Source: Brachybacterium squillarum M-6-3 (lineage in GTDB: Bacteria > Actinomycetota > Actinomycetes > Actinomycetales > Dermabacteraceae). Taken from it: DNA of 64,000 nt. The position numbers were made by a program, and so were the translations under genes. Below the pieces are notes generated by a model. The model ran no database searches and had not been told where the DNA came from. It saw only the letters and a program-made list of their open reading frames with translations. The stretch covers positions 372,001-436,000 of the forward strand of contig NZ_AGBX01000007.1 in NCBI RefSeq assembly GCF_000225825.1. Direction: 5' to 3'. Shown piece after piece: positions 36,359 to 46,115 of the stretch; positions within the stretch are counted from its first letter, which is position 1, and every line of letters begins with the position of its first letter.

Positions 36359-37678
36359 TCAGGCGAGGGCCGGGGCGGGCTCCGCGTCGGCGGGGGTGGG
36401 CAGCGCCTGCACGGCGGCGAGGCCGCGCTGCAGGTCGGCCCACAGGTCCTCGAGATCCTCCAGGCCGATGCTGAGGCGCACGGTGCCGGGGGTGACCCCG
36501 CACGCCTCGCGCTGGGTGTCGCTGAGGTGGGAGTGGGTGGTGCTGCCGGGGTGGCAGACCAGGGAGCGCACATCGCCGACGTTCACGGCGATGGTGAACA
36601 GCTCCAGCGCGTCGCAGAAGGCCGCGGCGGCCTCTTCTCCCCCGTCGAGCTGCACGGAGAACACGCCGGCGGTGCCGCGAGGGAAGTCGCGCCGGGCGAT
36701 CTCCTGGTCACGGCGATGGGCCAGCGAGGGGTGGTCGACCCGGGCGATCCCGGCCTGCCCGTCGAGGCGCTGGGCGAGGGCCTCGCAGCGCTGGCTGATG
36801 GCGGGCATGCGTAGGTCGAGGGTTTCGATGCCGATCAGCACCTGCTGGGCGCTGGCGGCGGGCAGGGTCGCCCCGAAGTCGGTGACGTACTTCGCGCGGG
36901 CGTAGGCGAGCAGGCCGGAGCGGTCGCTGTCGTGCTCGTCGGCGAAGGTGACGCCGAAGCGGCGGTTGCGGGTGGTCAGGCGTCGCCAGCGCTCGGGACA
37001 TCGGCGCGGGTCGAAGGAGCCGGTGTCCACGATCAGTCCGGCCAGGGTGGTGCCGTGCCCGGCGAGGTACTTGGTCGCGGAGTGGACGACCACGTCGGCG
37101 CCGTGCTCCCCGGGGCGGTACAGGGCGGGGCTGGCGAGAGTGGAGTCGACGACGACCACCACGTCGCGGGCGTGGGCGATGGCGGCGACCGCGTCGAGGT
37201 CCACCAGCTCCGCGCCGGGGTTGGCGATCGACTCCAGCAGCACCACACGGGTGTCCTCGGTGATGGCCTGCTCCCAGGCTCCCAGGTCCCAAGGGTCCAC
37301 GGTGGTGGAGCGGACACCGAGGTCCTGCAGGGTGTCGTCGAGGAACTCCGTGGTGCCGCCGTAGAGCCGGTTCGAGGCGACCAGGTGGGTGCCGGGCTCC
37401 AGCAGCGCGCACAGGGCGATGGTCACGGCGGCCTGGCCGCTGGCCACGGCGATCGCGCCGATGCCGCCCTCCAGTGCGGTGATGCGGTCCTCCAGGATCG
37501 CGGTGGTGGGGTTGCCGGAGCGGGAGTAGGCGAAGCCCTCGCACTTGCGCGCGAACAGGTTCTTCAGCGAGGCGTGCTCGGGGTGGGCGTAGGCGCTGGT
37601 GGCGAAGATCGGCGGGGCGACGGCCCCGTGGTCGCCGTCGGCGGCGTCCCACCCGGCGTGGATGGCCTGCGTGCTCAT
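36359..37678 (-). CDS. Cys/Met-metabolism PLP enzyme (O-acetylhomoserine sulfhydrylase-like)
   Basis: A 439-residue fold-type I PLP enzyme. It shows the substrate-region sequence FAYSRSGNPTT, the SGQAA loop, the PLP lysine in HSATKYLAGHG, and the C-terminal HPGSTTHSHL block. Length and the HPGSTTHS block fit MetY (O-acetylhomoserine plus sulfide giving homocysteine), though MetZ or a gamma-lyase is possible. AGGAGGGA lies before the ATG at 37678; an in-frame ATG 12 codons upstream is less likely. No riboswitch is recognised in the 165 bases upstream. Confidence 0.86.
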   Translation of the reverse strand: MSTQAIHAGWDAADGDHGAVAPPIFATSAYAHPEHASLKNLFARKCEGFAYSRSGNPTTAILEDRITALEGGIGAIAVASGQAAVTIALCALLEPGTHLVASNRLYGGTTEFLDDTLQDLGVRSTTVDPWDLGAWEQAITEDTRVVLLESIANPGAELVDLDAVAAIAHARDVVVVVDSTLASPALYRPGEHGADVVVHSATKYLAGHGTTLAGLIVDTGSFDPRRCPERWRRLTTRNRRFGVTFADEHDSDRSGLLAYARAKYVTDFGATLPAASAQQVLIGIETLDLRMPAISQRCEALAQRLDGQAGIARVDHPSLAHRRDQEIARRDFPRGTAGVFSVQLDGGEEAAAAFCDALELFTIAVNVGDVRSLVCHPGSTTHSHLSDTQREACGVTPGTVRLSIGLEDLEDLWADLQRGLAAVQALPTPADAEPAPALA

Positions 37679-37843
37679 GCTGCGTCCCTCCTCGAACTGG
37701 ACTCCGGCCAGCATCGAGGAGGGTCCCGTCGCCGCGGGAGGACTGTGACGCAGTGTGGCGCGAACGCACGGGCCGACACGGTCGCGGGCGGGGCAGCGGC
37801 GTGCGACGACGGGGACGGCCGGGAGGCGCCCGCACCGCAGGGC

Positions 37844-38527
37844 TCAGCGCCGGGTGCCGTCGGCCTCCCAGAGCCCGGAGACGCCGCGGCGGTGGGCGCC
37901 GAGCAGGTGGGTGTCCACCACGCCGATCGCCTCCATCAGGGCGAACATGGTGGTGGGGCCGACGAAGCGGAAGCCGCGCCGGCGCAGCTCCGTGGCCAGG
38001 GCCACTGACTGCTCCGAGGTGGTGGGCACCTCGGCCTGCCGGGCGGGCAGATAGGTGCGCTCTGGCTGGTAGGACCAGATCAGCGCGGCGAGGTCCGCCC
38101 CGGGGCCGAGGTCGCCGCGGGCGCCGATGCCCTCCGTCTCGCGCAGCGCGATCACGGCGCGGGCGTTGGAGATGGTGGCCTCGATCTTTCCGCGGTGGCG
38201 GATGATGCCGGTGTCCCCGAGCAGCCGCGCGACGTCGTCCTCGGTGAAGGCGGCCACCTCCTCGGGCACGAAGCCCGCGAAGGCGGCGCGGAAGCCCTCA
38301 CGACGACGCAGGATCGTCGCCCAGGACAGGCCGGACTGGAAGCCCTCCAGGGCGAGGCGCTCGAAGACGCCGCGCTCGTCACGGATCGGGACGCCCCACT
38401 CGGTGTCGTAGTAGTGGCGCAGGTCGTCATGGTGGGAGGCCCAGCCGGGGCGCCCCAGGCCGTCCTCGCCGATGACCAGGTCCGGGTTCTCCCCCGAGGC
38501 CTCGGCGGCGGTGCTCGTCGCATTCAT
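37844..38527 (-). CDS. tag: DNA-3-methyladenine glycosylase I
   Basis: A 227-residue base-excision repair enzyme that removes 3-methyladenine. It has the Tag signature YYDTEWGVP, a GFQSGLSWATIL block and the glycosylase region IIRHRGKIEATISNAR. Of the Cys/His set that binds zinc in E. coli Tag, the C-terminal H (VVDTHLLGAHRR) is present, but the N-terminal CxW cysteine is replaced (GRPGWASHHDD). This Cys-less form is seen in some actinobacterial copies. Single gene. Confidence 0.92.
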   Translation of the reverse strand: MNATSTAAEASGENPDLVIGEDGLGRPGWASHHDDLRHYYDTEWGVPIRDERGVFERLALEGFQSGLSWATILRRREGFRAAFAGFVPEEVAAFTEDDVARLLGDTGIIRHRGKIEATISNARAVIALRETEGIGARGDLGPGADLAALIWSYQPERTYLPARQAEVPTTSEQSVALATELRRRGFRFVGPTTMFALMEAIGVVDTHLLGAHRRGVSGLWEADGTRR

Positions 38528-38588
38528 GGGGACATCATCGCGTGCGGCCCCGACGAATCAGGCACCGGGCAGGCCGCCGGGAGCGGGC

Positions 38589-39449
38589 TCAGTCCTCGAT
38601 CTGGCCGATGGCCTCGCGCTTCTCCGCCTGGAACTGGTCCTCGATGCGGCCCAGCGCCCAGTAGGCGGAGACGGAGATCAGCTCCTTGGCGATGCCGCGC
38701 TCGCGCACCAGGTGGCGACGGAGCTGCTTGGTCAGGCCCCGCTCGGCGTGGCAGAACACCTGCAGGTCCTCCGGCTCCCAGCCCTCCAGCGCGGTGACGG
38801 CCTCCAGCAGCTCCTCGCGGTCGCCGATCACATAGCGCAGCTCGACCGCGGCGGGGCGGGCGAGCTCCTGGCGGTCCTCCTCGTGGTCGAGGTGGATCAG
38901 GGCCAGGCCCTCGGCGTCGGCGGGCATCGACTCCAGGGCGGCGGCGATCGCGGGCAGCGCGGCGTGGTCGCCGATCAGCAGGTGCCGGGTGCTCTCCGCG
39001 GCCGGGGTGTAGCCGCCGCCGGCGCCGGCCATCGCGATGCGGTCGCCGGGCTCCGCCTGGGCGGCCCAGGCGGCGGCGATCCCGGCGTCGCCGCCCTCGG
39101 CGTGGAGCACGAAGTCCAGCTCGAGGGCCTGCTGCGCGTCGTCCCAGCGGCGCACGGTGTAGGTGCGGCGCACGGGCAGGTCCGCGGGGCGCTCCTCGCG
39201 GAGGGCCTCGAGGTCGTAGGGCGGCTCCAGCCCGGTGGCGGGGTCGGCGATGAGGAGCTTCACATAGGCGTCGGTGTGCCGATTGCGGTTCAGCTCGGCG
39301 AAGCCGGGGCCGGACAGCCGCACCCGCAGCATCCGCGGGCTGATCCGGGTGGTGCTCTCCACCTGCAGCACGGCCTGCACCCGCTTCCCCTTCGGCGGTC
39401 CGGCGGGGGCGGTGGGGGTTGGGGTCTGGTGCAAGGGGGCGTCCGTCAT
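38589..39449 (-). CDS. Siderophore-interacting protein (FAD/NADPH ferric-siderophore reductase)
   Basis: A 286-residue ferredoxin-reductase-like flavoprotein of the SIP/ViuB family. FAD-binding blocks are VRRTYTVRRW and LDFVLHAEGGDAG; the C-terminal NAD-binding part has LLIGDHAALPAIA and AYWALGR. It should release iron from siderophores in the cytosol by reduction. The start at 39449 (MTDAPL) is preferred over an ATG three codons earlier. It diverges from the FAD oxidoreductase with only 67 bases between them. I looked for an iron box there and found only a weak match. Confidence 0.9.
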   Translation of the reverse strand: MTDAPLHQTPTPTAPAGPPKGKRVQAVLQVESTTRISPRMLRVRLSGPGFAELNRNRHTDAYVKLLIADPATGLEPPYDLEALREERPADLPVRRTYTVRRWDDAQQALELDFVLHAEGGDAGIAAAWAAQAEPGDRIAMAGAGGGYTPAAESTRHLLIGDHAALPAIAAALESMPADAEGLALIHLDHEEDRQELARPAAVELRYVIGDREELLEAVTALEGWEPEDLQVFCHAERGLTKQLRRHLVRERGIAKELISVSAYWALGRIEDQFQAEKREAIGQIED

Positions 39450-39516
39450 GCCCTCCACATTACGTCATCCGAGCCTTACGAAAACCGGGCTGAGGGGACC
39501 GGATACGCTTCCTGCC

Positions 39517-41010
39517 ATGGCCATGTCCTCCGCCGCCGAGGTCCCCGCCGGCGACGTGGTCGTCGTCGGCAGCGGACCCAACGGGCTCGCGGCCGCCGTC
39601 ACCCTGGCCCGGGCGGGCCTCGCCGTGACGGTGCTGGAGGCCGAGGAGACCATTGGTGGGGGCGCCCGCACCCTCGACCTCGGCCTCGCCCCGGGCATCC
39701 GCCACGACCTCTGCTCCGCCGTGCACCCGATGGCGCTCGCGAGTCCTTTCTTCCGCGCCTTCGACCTCGCCGCCCGCGGGGTGGAGCTGCTGACGCCGGA
39801 GGCCTCCTACGCGCAGCCGCTGGACGCCGAGCCGGCCGCGATCGCCTGGCACGACCTGGAGCGCACCGCCGCGGACCTCGGCCTCGACGGGCCGGCCTGG
39901 CGCCGCTGGATCGGGGGCCTCTCCCGCGAGGCGGACCTGGTGACGCTGCTGGGCCTCTCCGACAAGCGCTCCGTCCCCCGCGAGCTCCTCTCCCCCCGTG
40001 GGGTGCGGGCCGGGCTCGGCTTCGGCGCCCTGCTGGCCGCCCAGGGCACCCCGTTGTGGGACCGCCCCTTCACCACCGAGCGGGCCCGGGCGCTGCTGAC
40101 CGGCGTCGCCTCCCACGGCATCGGTGCTCTTCCCCACCTGGCCCCGGCCGCCACCGCGGGCCTGCTGGCCTCCCTGGCCCACGCGGGCGGCTGGCCCATC
40201 CCCCGCGGCGGCTCCCAGGCGATCACCGACGCCCTGGTCGCCGACCTGGAGACCCACGGCGGGCGGGTGATCACCGGCCATCGCGTCGACGGTCCCGCCG
40301 GGATGCCCCGCGCCCGGGCCGTGCTGCTGGACACCACCGCCGCGCAGGCCGAGCGCCTGCTCACCGGCCGGATCCGCTCCGAGATGCTGCGGGCCCTGCG
40401 CCGCTTCCCCCACGGCGACGGCGCCGCCAAGGTGGACCTGGTGCTCTCGGGTCCGATCCCCTGGCGCGATGCCGAGGTGGGACGTGCCGGCACCCAGCAC
40501 CTCGGCGGCACCCGCGACCAGATGGCCGCGGCCGAGGCGGAGGTCGCCGCAGGGCGCCTCCCCGAGCGCCCCGTCACCCTGGTCAGCGATCCCGCCGTGG
40601 TCGACCCCGACCGGATCCACGACGGCCTTCGACCCGTCTGGGCCTACGCCCACGTCCCGGCCGACTGCCCGGAGGACCCCACGGAGCTGGTGCTGGGTCA
40701 GCTCGAGCGCTTCGCCCCCGGGGTGCGGGACCTGGTGGTCGCCTCCCGCGGCATCCCGGCCTCGCGGATGAGCCACCACAACCCCTCGCTGACCGGCGGG
40801 GACATCGCGATGGGACGGATCTCGATGTGGCGGATGATCGCCCGGCCCACCGCCCGGCTGGACCCCTGGCACCTCGGCGCCGGCGCCTATCTCTGCTCGG
40901 GCGCAACGCCGCCTGGCCCGGGCGTGCACGGCATGAGCGGCTGGTTCGCGGCCCAGCGGGTGCTGTCCCGCGAGTTCGGCATCGACGCCCCGCCGTCCCT
41001 GGCGCCCTGA
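39517..41010 (+). CDS. Phytoene-dehydrogenase-like FAD oxidoreductase
   Basis: A 497-residue protein of the CrtI/NAD(P)-FAD family. The N-terminal dinucleotide site is VVGSGPNGLAAAVTLARAG, the second glycine-rich block is IGGGAR, and the C-terminal FAD site reads YLCSGATPPGPGVHGMSG. No carotenoid genes are nearby, so the substrate is open; this subgroup is often annotated only as oxidoreductase. A TACGCT -10 at 39504-39509 is 7 bases before the ATG, so the transcript may be leaderless. An ATG two codons later is possible. Confidence 0.85.
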   Translation: MAMSSAAEVPAGDVVVVGSGPNGLAAAVTLARAGLAVTVLEAEETIGGGARTLDLGLAPGIRHDLCSAVHPMALASPFFRAFDLAARGVELLTPEASYAQPLDAEPAAIAWHDLERTAADLGLDGPAWRRWIGGLSREADLVTLLGLSDKRSVPRELLSPRGVRAGLGFGALLAAQGTPLWDRPFTTERARALLTGVASHGIGALPHLAPAATAGLLASLAHAGGWPIPRGGSQAITDALVADLETHGGRVITGHRVDGPAGMPRARAVLLDTTAAQAERLLTGRIRSEMLRALRRFPHGDGAAKVDLVLSGPIPWRDAEVGRAGTQHLGGTRDQMAAAEAEVAAGRLPERPVTLVSDPAVVDPDRIHDGLRPVWAYAHVPADCPEDPTELVLGQLERFAPGVRDLVVASRGIPASRMSHHNPSLTGGDIAMGRISMWRMIARPTARLDPWHLGAGAYLCSGATPPGPGVHGMSGWFAAQRVLSREFGIDAPPSLAP

Positions 41011-41143
41011 GCCCTGTCGCCCTGAGCCGACCCCGGGCCGTTCACTCCGTTCCGCCCCGCCGCAACCGGGGGATTTTCTCCGCACATGTCACACCCGGTG
41101 GTCACGGATTGATCACGAGGGCCGATGGGCGGACGATGCCGGG

Positions 41144-42682
41144 GTGAACACCCCGCACGATCCCGAGACCCCCTCCTCCGAGTCCACCGGCGGGCCGGGC
41201 GGAGCCGCCCTCGCCGACGCGCCCGTCGACCACAACCCCAGCGGCAAGACCTTCTTCGGCCACCCGCGGCCCCTGGCCAATCTGTTCAGCGTGGAGATGT
41301 GGGAGCGCTTCAGCTTCTACGGCATGCAGGGCATCCTCGCCATCTACATGTACTTCTCCGCCACGCAGGGCGGACTCGGCATCGACGAGACGGTCGCCGC
41401 CGGCATCGTCGGCGCCTACGGCGGCTCCGTCTACATCTTCTCCATCCTCGGCGCGCTGGTCTCGGACCGCCTGCTGGGCCCCGAGAAGACCCTGTTCGGC
41501 TCGGCCAGCATGATCATGGCCGGCCACATCGCCCTGGCCGTGCTGCCCGGGGTGCCGGGCCTGGTGGTGGGCCTGCTGCTGGTCGGCATCGGCTCCGGCG
41601 GCCTGAAGTCCACGGCCGCCACGCTGGTCGGCTCGCTGTACGAGGTCAACGACCCCAAGCGCGACGCGGGCTTCTCGATCTACTACATGGGCGTGAACAT
41701 CGGTGGCCTGCTCGGCCCGCTGCTGACCGGCCTGTTCCAGCAGCTCTGGGGCTTCCACCTGGGCTTCGGCCTGGCGGCGCTGGGTATGGCGATCGGCCTG
41801 GTGCAGTACGCGCTGACCCGCTCCGGTCTGCCCGCCGCGGTGCACCGCGTGCCCGATCCGCTGCCGCGGCGCCTGTACCCCGTCTGGGGCGGCATCGCCC
41901 TGGCCGTCATCGTGCTGGTGATCGTCCTGGTCGCGACCGGCGTGGTGCACCCCGGCAACCTCGCCTCGATCATGGTGGGCCTCGCGCTGATCGGCGCGAT
42001 CGTCATCTTCGCCCTGCTGCTGACGTCCTCCAAGGTCGACACCGACGAGCGGTCCCGCGTCGTCGCCTTCATACCGCTGTTCATCGGCACCGCGGCGTTC
42101 TTCGCCCTGTTCCAGCAGCAGTTCACGGTGGTCACCCTTTACTCGGACTCCCGGCTGGACCGCGAGCTGAGCCTGCCGTTCCTGGGCGACTGGACCATGC
42201 CGATCCCGTGGGTGCAGTCCTTCAACCCCTTCTTCATCATCGTGCTGGCCCCCGTGTTCGCGGCCCTGTGGACCAAGCTCGGCCCGCGCCAGCCCGGCAC
42301 CCCGGTGAAGTTCGCCCTGGGCATCCTGCTGATGGGCTCGGCGTTCCTGCTGTTCCTGCCGATGGCCTCGGTGGCCTCGGTGCCGGTGCTGTGGATCGCG
42401 CTGATCCTGCTGGTGGCCACCCTCGGTGAGCTCTCGCTGTCCCCGGTGGGGCTGTCGCTGGCCACGAAACTGGCCCCGCGCGCCTACCCGGTGATGATGA
42501 TGGCGCTGTTCAACCTGTCCATCGCGCTGGGCACGGCAATGTCCGGGGCGCTCGCCCGTTTCTACTCGGCGGAGAACGAGGTGGCCTACTTCGGCGGCCT
42601 CGGGGCGGTGACCATCGCGATCGGCCTGATCATGCTGGCCATCTCGAACCCGGTCGGGAAGGCCATGCGCGGCGTCCGCTGA
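41144..42682 (+). CDS. Proton-coupled oligopeptide (POT/PTR2) transporter
   Basis: A 512-residue MFS peptide symporter. The POT signature EMWERFSFYGMQGIL (ExxERFxxYG) is at helix 1, followed by IGSGGLKSTAATLVG and FSIYYMGVNIGGLLGPLL, the PTR2 blocks. It imports di- and tripeptides with protons. The start is a GTG at 41144 with only a weak purine run upstream; the first 40 residues are hydrophilic. The 133 bases before it contain no gene. It stands alone upstream of dhaK. Confidence 0.93.
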   Translation: MNTPHDPETPSSESTGGPGGAALADAPVDHNPSGKTFFGHPRPLANLFSVEMWERFSFYGMQGILAIYMYFSATQGGLGIDETVAAGIVGAYGGSVYIFSILGALVSDRLLGPEKTLFGSASMIMAGHIALAVLPGVPGLVVGLLLVGIGSGGLKSTAATLVGSLYEVNDPKRDAGFSIYYMGVNIGGLLGPLLTGLFQQLWGFHLGFGLAALGMAIGLVQYALTRSGLPAAVHRVPDPLPRRLYPVWGGIALAVIVLVIVLVATGVVHPGNLASIMVGLALIGAIVIFALLLTSSKVDTDERSRVVAFIPLFIGTAAFFALFQQQFTVVTLYSDSRLDRELSLPFLGDWTMPIPWVQSFNPFFIIVLAPVFAALWTKLGPRQPGTPVKFALGILLMGSAFLLFLPMASVASVPVLWIALILLVATLGELSLSPVGLSLATKLAPRAYPVMMMALFNLSIALGTAMSGALARFYSAENEVAYFGGLGAVTIAIGLIMLAISNPVGKAMRGVR

Positions 42683-42766
42683 CCCGCTCGGGCACCTCCC
42701 GCGCACCCCGAGCCGGACCTTCCGGGCAGGACCGACGGTCCCGCGACCCAGGTCACACCCCCGGCG

Positions 42767-42772
42767 TAGGCT
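42767..42772 (+). promoter_or_regulatory. -10 element of the dha operon
   Basis: TAGGCT ends 6 bases before the dhaK ATG, which suggests a leaderless message. A weak GCGACC lies 18 bases upstream as a possible -35. Confidence 0.5.
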
Positions 42773-42778
42773 CGGAGC

Positions 42779-43777
<999 letters not shown>

Positions 43778-43778
43778 C

Positions 43779-44414
43779 ATGGCAGAGAGCACCGCGAGCA
43801 TCGACGACCTGGTGGGCTGGCTGCGCCGCAGCGCCGAGCTGCTGCAGCAGGAGGCCTCCCACCTCACCGAGCTGGACGCCGCGATCGGCGACGCCGACCA
43901 CGGGGCGAACATGTCCCGCGGTTTCACGGCCGTCACCGAGGCCCTCGACGCCGAGTCCTTCGACACCGTGGACGCGCTGATGAAGAAGGTCGGCATGACC
44001 ATGGTCTCCAAGGTGGGCGGCGCCTCCGGACCGCTGTACGGCACCTTCTTCCTGCGCTTCGGCACCTCCCAGCCCGGCGCCACCGAGCTCGATGCGACGG
44101 CGCTGGCCGCGGCGGTGGAGGCGGGGATCGGCGGCATCGCCCAGCGCGGCAAGTCCGAGCGCGGCGAGAAGACGATGCTGGACGCCTGGTACCCGGCGCT
44201 GGAGGCACTGCAGGCCGCGGACGGCCTGGCCGCCGGTGTGCATGCGGCGGCGGAGGCTGCCGCGGAGGGCCGGGACGCCACCGAGCCGATGACCGCCACC
44301 AAGGGCCGTGCCTCCTACCTGGGGGAACGCTCTGTGGGGCACATCGACCCGGGCTCCGCCTCGACCGCCCTGATCTGGCAGGCGGCCGACGAGACCCTGG
44401 GAGGTGCGGCATGA
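43779..44414 (+). CDS. dhaL: Dihydroxyacetone kinase subunit DhaL (ADP-binding)
   Basis: A 211-residue helical-barrel subunit with a permanently bound nucleotide. The Mg-binding motif is IGDADHGANM, followed by GGASGPLYGTFF and RGKSERGEKTMLDAW. DhaL-ADP is rephosphorylated by DhaM and passes phosphate to the substrate on DhaK. The gene overlaps dhaM by 4 bases (ATGA). Confidence 0.96.
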   Translation: MAESTASIDDLVGWLRRSAELLQQEASHLTELDAAIGDADHGANMSRGFTAVTEALDAESFDTVDALMKKVGMTMVSKVGGASGPLYGTFFLRFGTSQPGATELDATALAAAVEAGIGGIAQRGKSERGEKTMLDAWYPALEALQAADGLAAGVHAAAEAAAEGRDATEPMTATKGRASYLGERSVGHIDPGSASTALIWQAADETLGGAA

Positions 44415-44833
44415 CCGGCATCGTGGTGGTCTCCCACTCCCGCGCCCTCGCCGAGGCCGCGGTGGGCCTGGCGACGCAGATGGTCGGCGACGGCGGCCCC
44501 GTGATCGAGGTGGCCGCCGGGCTCTCGGAGACGGAGCTCGGCACCGACGCCGCCGCGATCTCGGAGGCCTTGGAGCGAGCGACCGACGAGCAGGGCGTCG
44601 TGGTGTTCATGGACCTGGGCAGCGCCCTCATGTCCACGGAGACGGCGCTGGAGTTCCTGGACCCGGACCTGGCCGAGCGGGTGCACCTGACCTGGGCGCC
44701 GCTGGTGGAGGGCCTGGTCGGGGCGACGGTCGCCGCCGCGGGCGGGGCCGATCCGGAGCGTGTGGTCTCGGAGGCGGAGCTGGCCGTGGAGGCGAAGAAG
44801 CGCCACCTGGCCACGGTCACCGAGGACGACTGA
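44411..44833 (+). CDS. dhaM: PTS-dependent phosphotransferase DhaM, EIIA domain only
   Basis: A 140-residue protein of the EIIA-mannose fold with phosphorylatable H9 (VVVSHSRAL). It ends after the EIIA domain; the HPr and EI-like domains of the E. coli DhaM are absent, the common form in Gram-positives. It must receive phosphate from general HPr, encoded elsewhere. It is the last gene of the operon and converges on a GNAT-like gene. Confidence 0.93.
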   Translation: MTGIVVVSHSRALAEAAVGLATQMVGDGGPVIEVAAGLSETELGTDAAAISEALERATDEQGVVVFMDLGSALMSTETALEFLDPDLAERVHLTWAPLVEGLVGATVAAAGGADPERVVSEAELAVEAKKRHLATVTEDD

Positions 44834-44834
44834 G

Positions 44835-44864
44835 CGACCCTTCCGGTCGGCGACGGAGCGTCGC
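44835..44864. terminator. Two small hairpins after dhaM
   Basis: CGACC/GGTCG (44835-44849) and GCGACG/CGTCGC (44850-44864) follow the dhaM stop between convergent genes. Weak, with no T-run. Confidence 0.4.
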
Positions 44865-44874
44865 ACCCCTCGGG

Positions 44875-45156
44875 TCACGCCGGGGCGGTGCGGCGCTCCA
44901 TCCATGTCTCCTGCTCGCCGAGGGGCGCCCAGCAGGCCTGCTCATCGATGCCGCGGCCTCGGGCGGAGGCCTTCAGCAGCACCCGCTTCAGCCGGAGCGG
45001 CGCGAGGTCCTCCAGCACGCCCTCGAGGAGCGCGCGGGCGAGGCCCCTGCCGCGGTGGGCGGGGTCGAGGCGGTCCGTGTCCGTGGTCAGCAGGTAGCCG
45101 GGAGCGAGGTCGACGGTCAGGGCGTCAGTCTGTCCGATCCGGCGGCTGGAGGGCAT
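44875..45156 (-). CDS. Short GNAT-like acetyltransferase, possibly truncated
   Basis: A 93-residue frame with the acetyl-CoA-binding GNAT motif AHRGRGLARALL followed by a helix and strand (LRLKRVLLKAS). Only the C-terminal half of a normal 150-residue GNAT domain is present; the N-terminal beta-strands and first helices are missing. It overlaps the 3' end of lysG by 32 bases on the same strand. It may be a decayed gene or a short relative. Function unknown. Confidence 0.5.
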   Translation of the reverse strand: MPSSRRIGQTDALTVDLAPGYLLTTDTDRLDPAHRGRGLARALLEGVLEDLAPLRLKRVLLKASARGRGIDEQACWAPLGEQETWMERRTAPA

Positions 45157-46045
45157 CGGCGGCCGCGGCGCGGATGGCCGCGGTGAGCTCGTCCAGCACC
45201 ACGGAGGGGGTGCGGGCGACGTGCCAGAACAGCGGGGTGGTCACGACCTCGCCGCCGAGCGGGAGCACGGCCCCGTCTGCGCGCAGCTCGGCGACCTGCC
45301 GCGGCAGCAGCATCCCCCAGCCGATGCCCATCGCGACGGCCTCGGCCAGCTCATGGGTGGAGGGGATCAGATGGCGGGGCGCGCGGGCGGGGTCCACCCC
45401 GAGAGCGCGCAGCCAGATGGCCTGCAGCTCGTCGTCCCCGTCGAAGTCGATGCGCGGGGCACGGGCCACCACCGCGGCCGTGACCTGCGAGGGATCGGCC
45501 TCACCCGGGTCGCCGATCCACCGCCGCCACCAGGAGGGGGCGGCGACGGCCTCGTAGACCTGGCTGCCGAGCGGGGTGACGGCGGTGCCCGGCAGCGGCC
45601 GCTCCCGGGAGCTGATCGCGGCCATCACCCGGCCGCTCGCCAACAGCTCGGCGGTGGCGTCCTGGTCCTGGCGGAGGATCTCGACCTGCACGGCGTGGCG
45701 GGAGGTGAGCAGGGCGAGGGCCTCCAGGAACCAGACGGCCAGGGCGTCCGAGGGTACGGCCACGGCGATCCGCGGGGACGACTCCGAGCTCAGGCCCAGG
45801 GCGGCGGAGGCCTCCAGTTCGCTGAGGTCGACCCGGCGGGCGAAGTCGACCACCACCCGGCCGGCCTCGGTGAGGGCGACCGGGGTGGTGCGGACCAGCG
45901 CCCGCTGGCCGAGGCCCCGTTCGAGGGCGGCGAGTCGCTGGCTGACCGCGGAGGGGGTGCGGCCGAGCCGGGCGGCGCCCCGGTCGAGCGTGCCCTCCTC
46001 GGCGACGGCCTCGAGGGTGCGGGCGAGCGTCGGATCGATCGACAT
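45125..46045 (-). CDS. lysG: LysR-type regulator of the ArgP/LysG family
   Basis: A 306-residue LysR regulator. The N-terminal helix-turn-helix reads TLDRGAARLGRTPSAVSQRLAAL, followed by the substrate-binding fold. ArgP/LysG proteins sense basic amino acids and switch on the divergent exporter. It lies head to head with lysE across 70 bases that contain an imperfect dyad. The family assignment comes mainly from this pairing and from the ATG-proximal sequence. Confidence 0.9.
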   Translation of the reverse strand: MSIDPTLARTLEAVAEEGTLDRGAARLGRTPSAVSQRLAALERGLGQRALVRTTPVALTEAGRVVVDFARRVDLSELEASAALGLSSESSPRIAVAVPSDALAVWFLEALALLTSRHAVQVEILRQDQDATAELLASGRVMAAISSRERPLPGTAVTPLGSQVYEAVAAPSWWRRWIGDPGEADPSQVTAAVVARAPRIDFDGDDELQAIWLRALGVDPARAPRHLIPSTHELAEAVAMGIGWGMLLPRQVAELRADGAVLPLGGEVVTTPLFWHVARTPSVVLDELTAAIRAAAADALQPPDRTD

Positions 46046-46115
46046 GAAGCCATGCTAATGCTGCATCAGAAATCATCGCTGGTGCTTCATAATGTGCGCT
46101 CGTAGCGTCGGGGCC
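46046..46115. promoter_or_regulatory. lysG-lysE intergenic operator region
   Basis: An imperfect inverted repeat, ATGCTGCATCAG with CTGGTGCTTCAT (9 of 12 paired, 9-base spacer), lies in an AT-richer stretch. It is the likely LysG binding site controlling lysE. Confidence 0.5.

Noticed and set aside
37679-37843. SAM-type riboswitch upstream of the Cys/Met PLP enzyme
   Set aside because: No paired-helix arrangement or conserved core of a SAM riboswitch could be made out in the 165 bases.
39450-39516. DtxR/IdeR iron box between the siderophore-interacting protein and FAD oxidoreductase genes
   Set aside because: The best alignment to the TTAGGTTAGGCTAACCTAA-type box matches well under two thirds of positions and lacks dyad symmetry.
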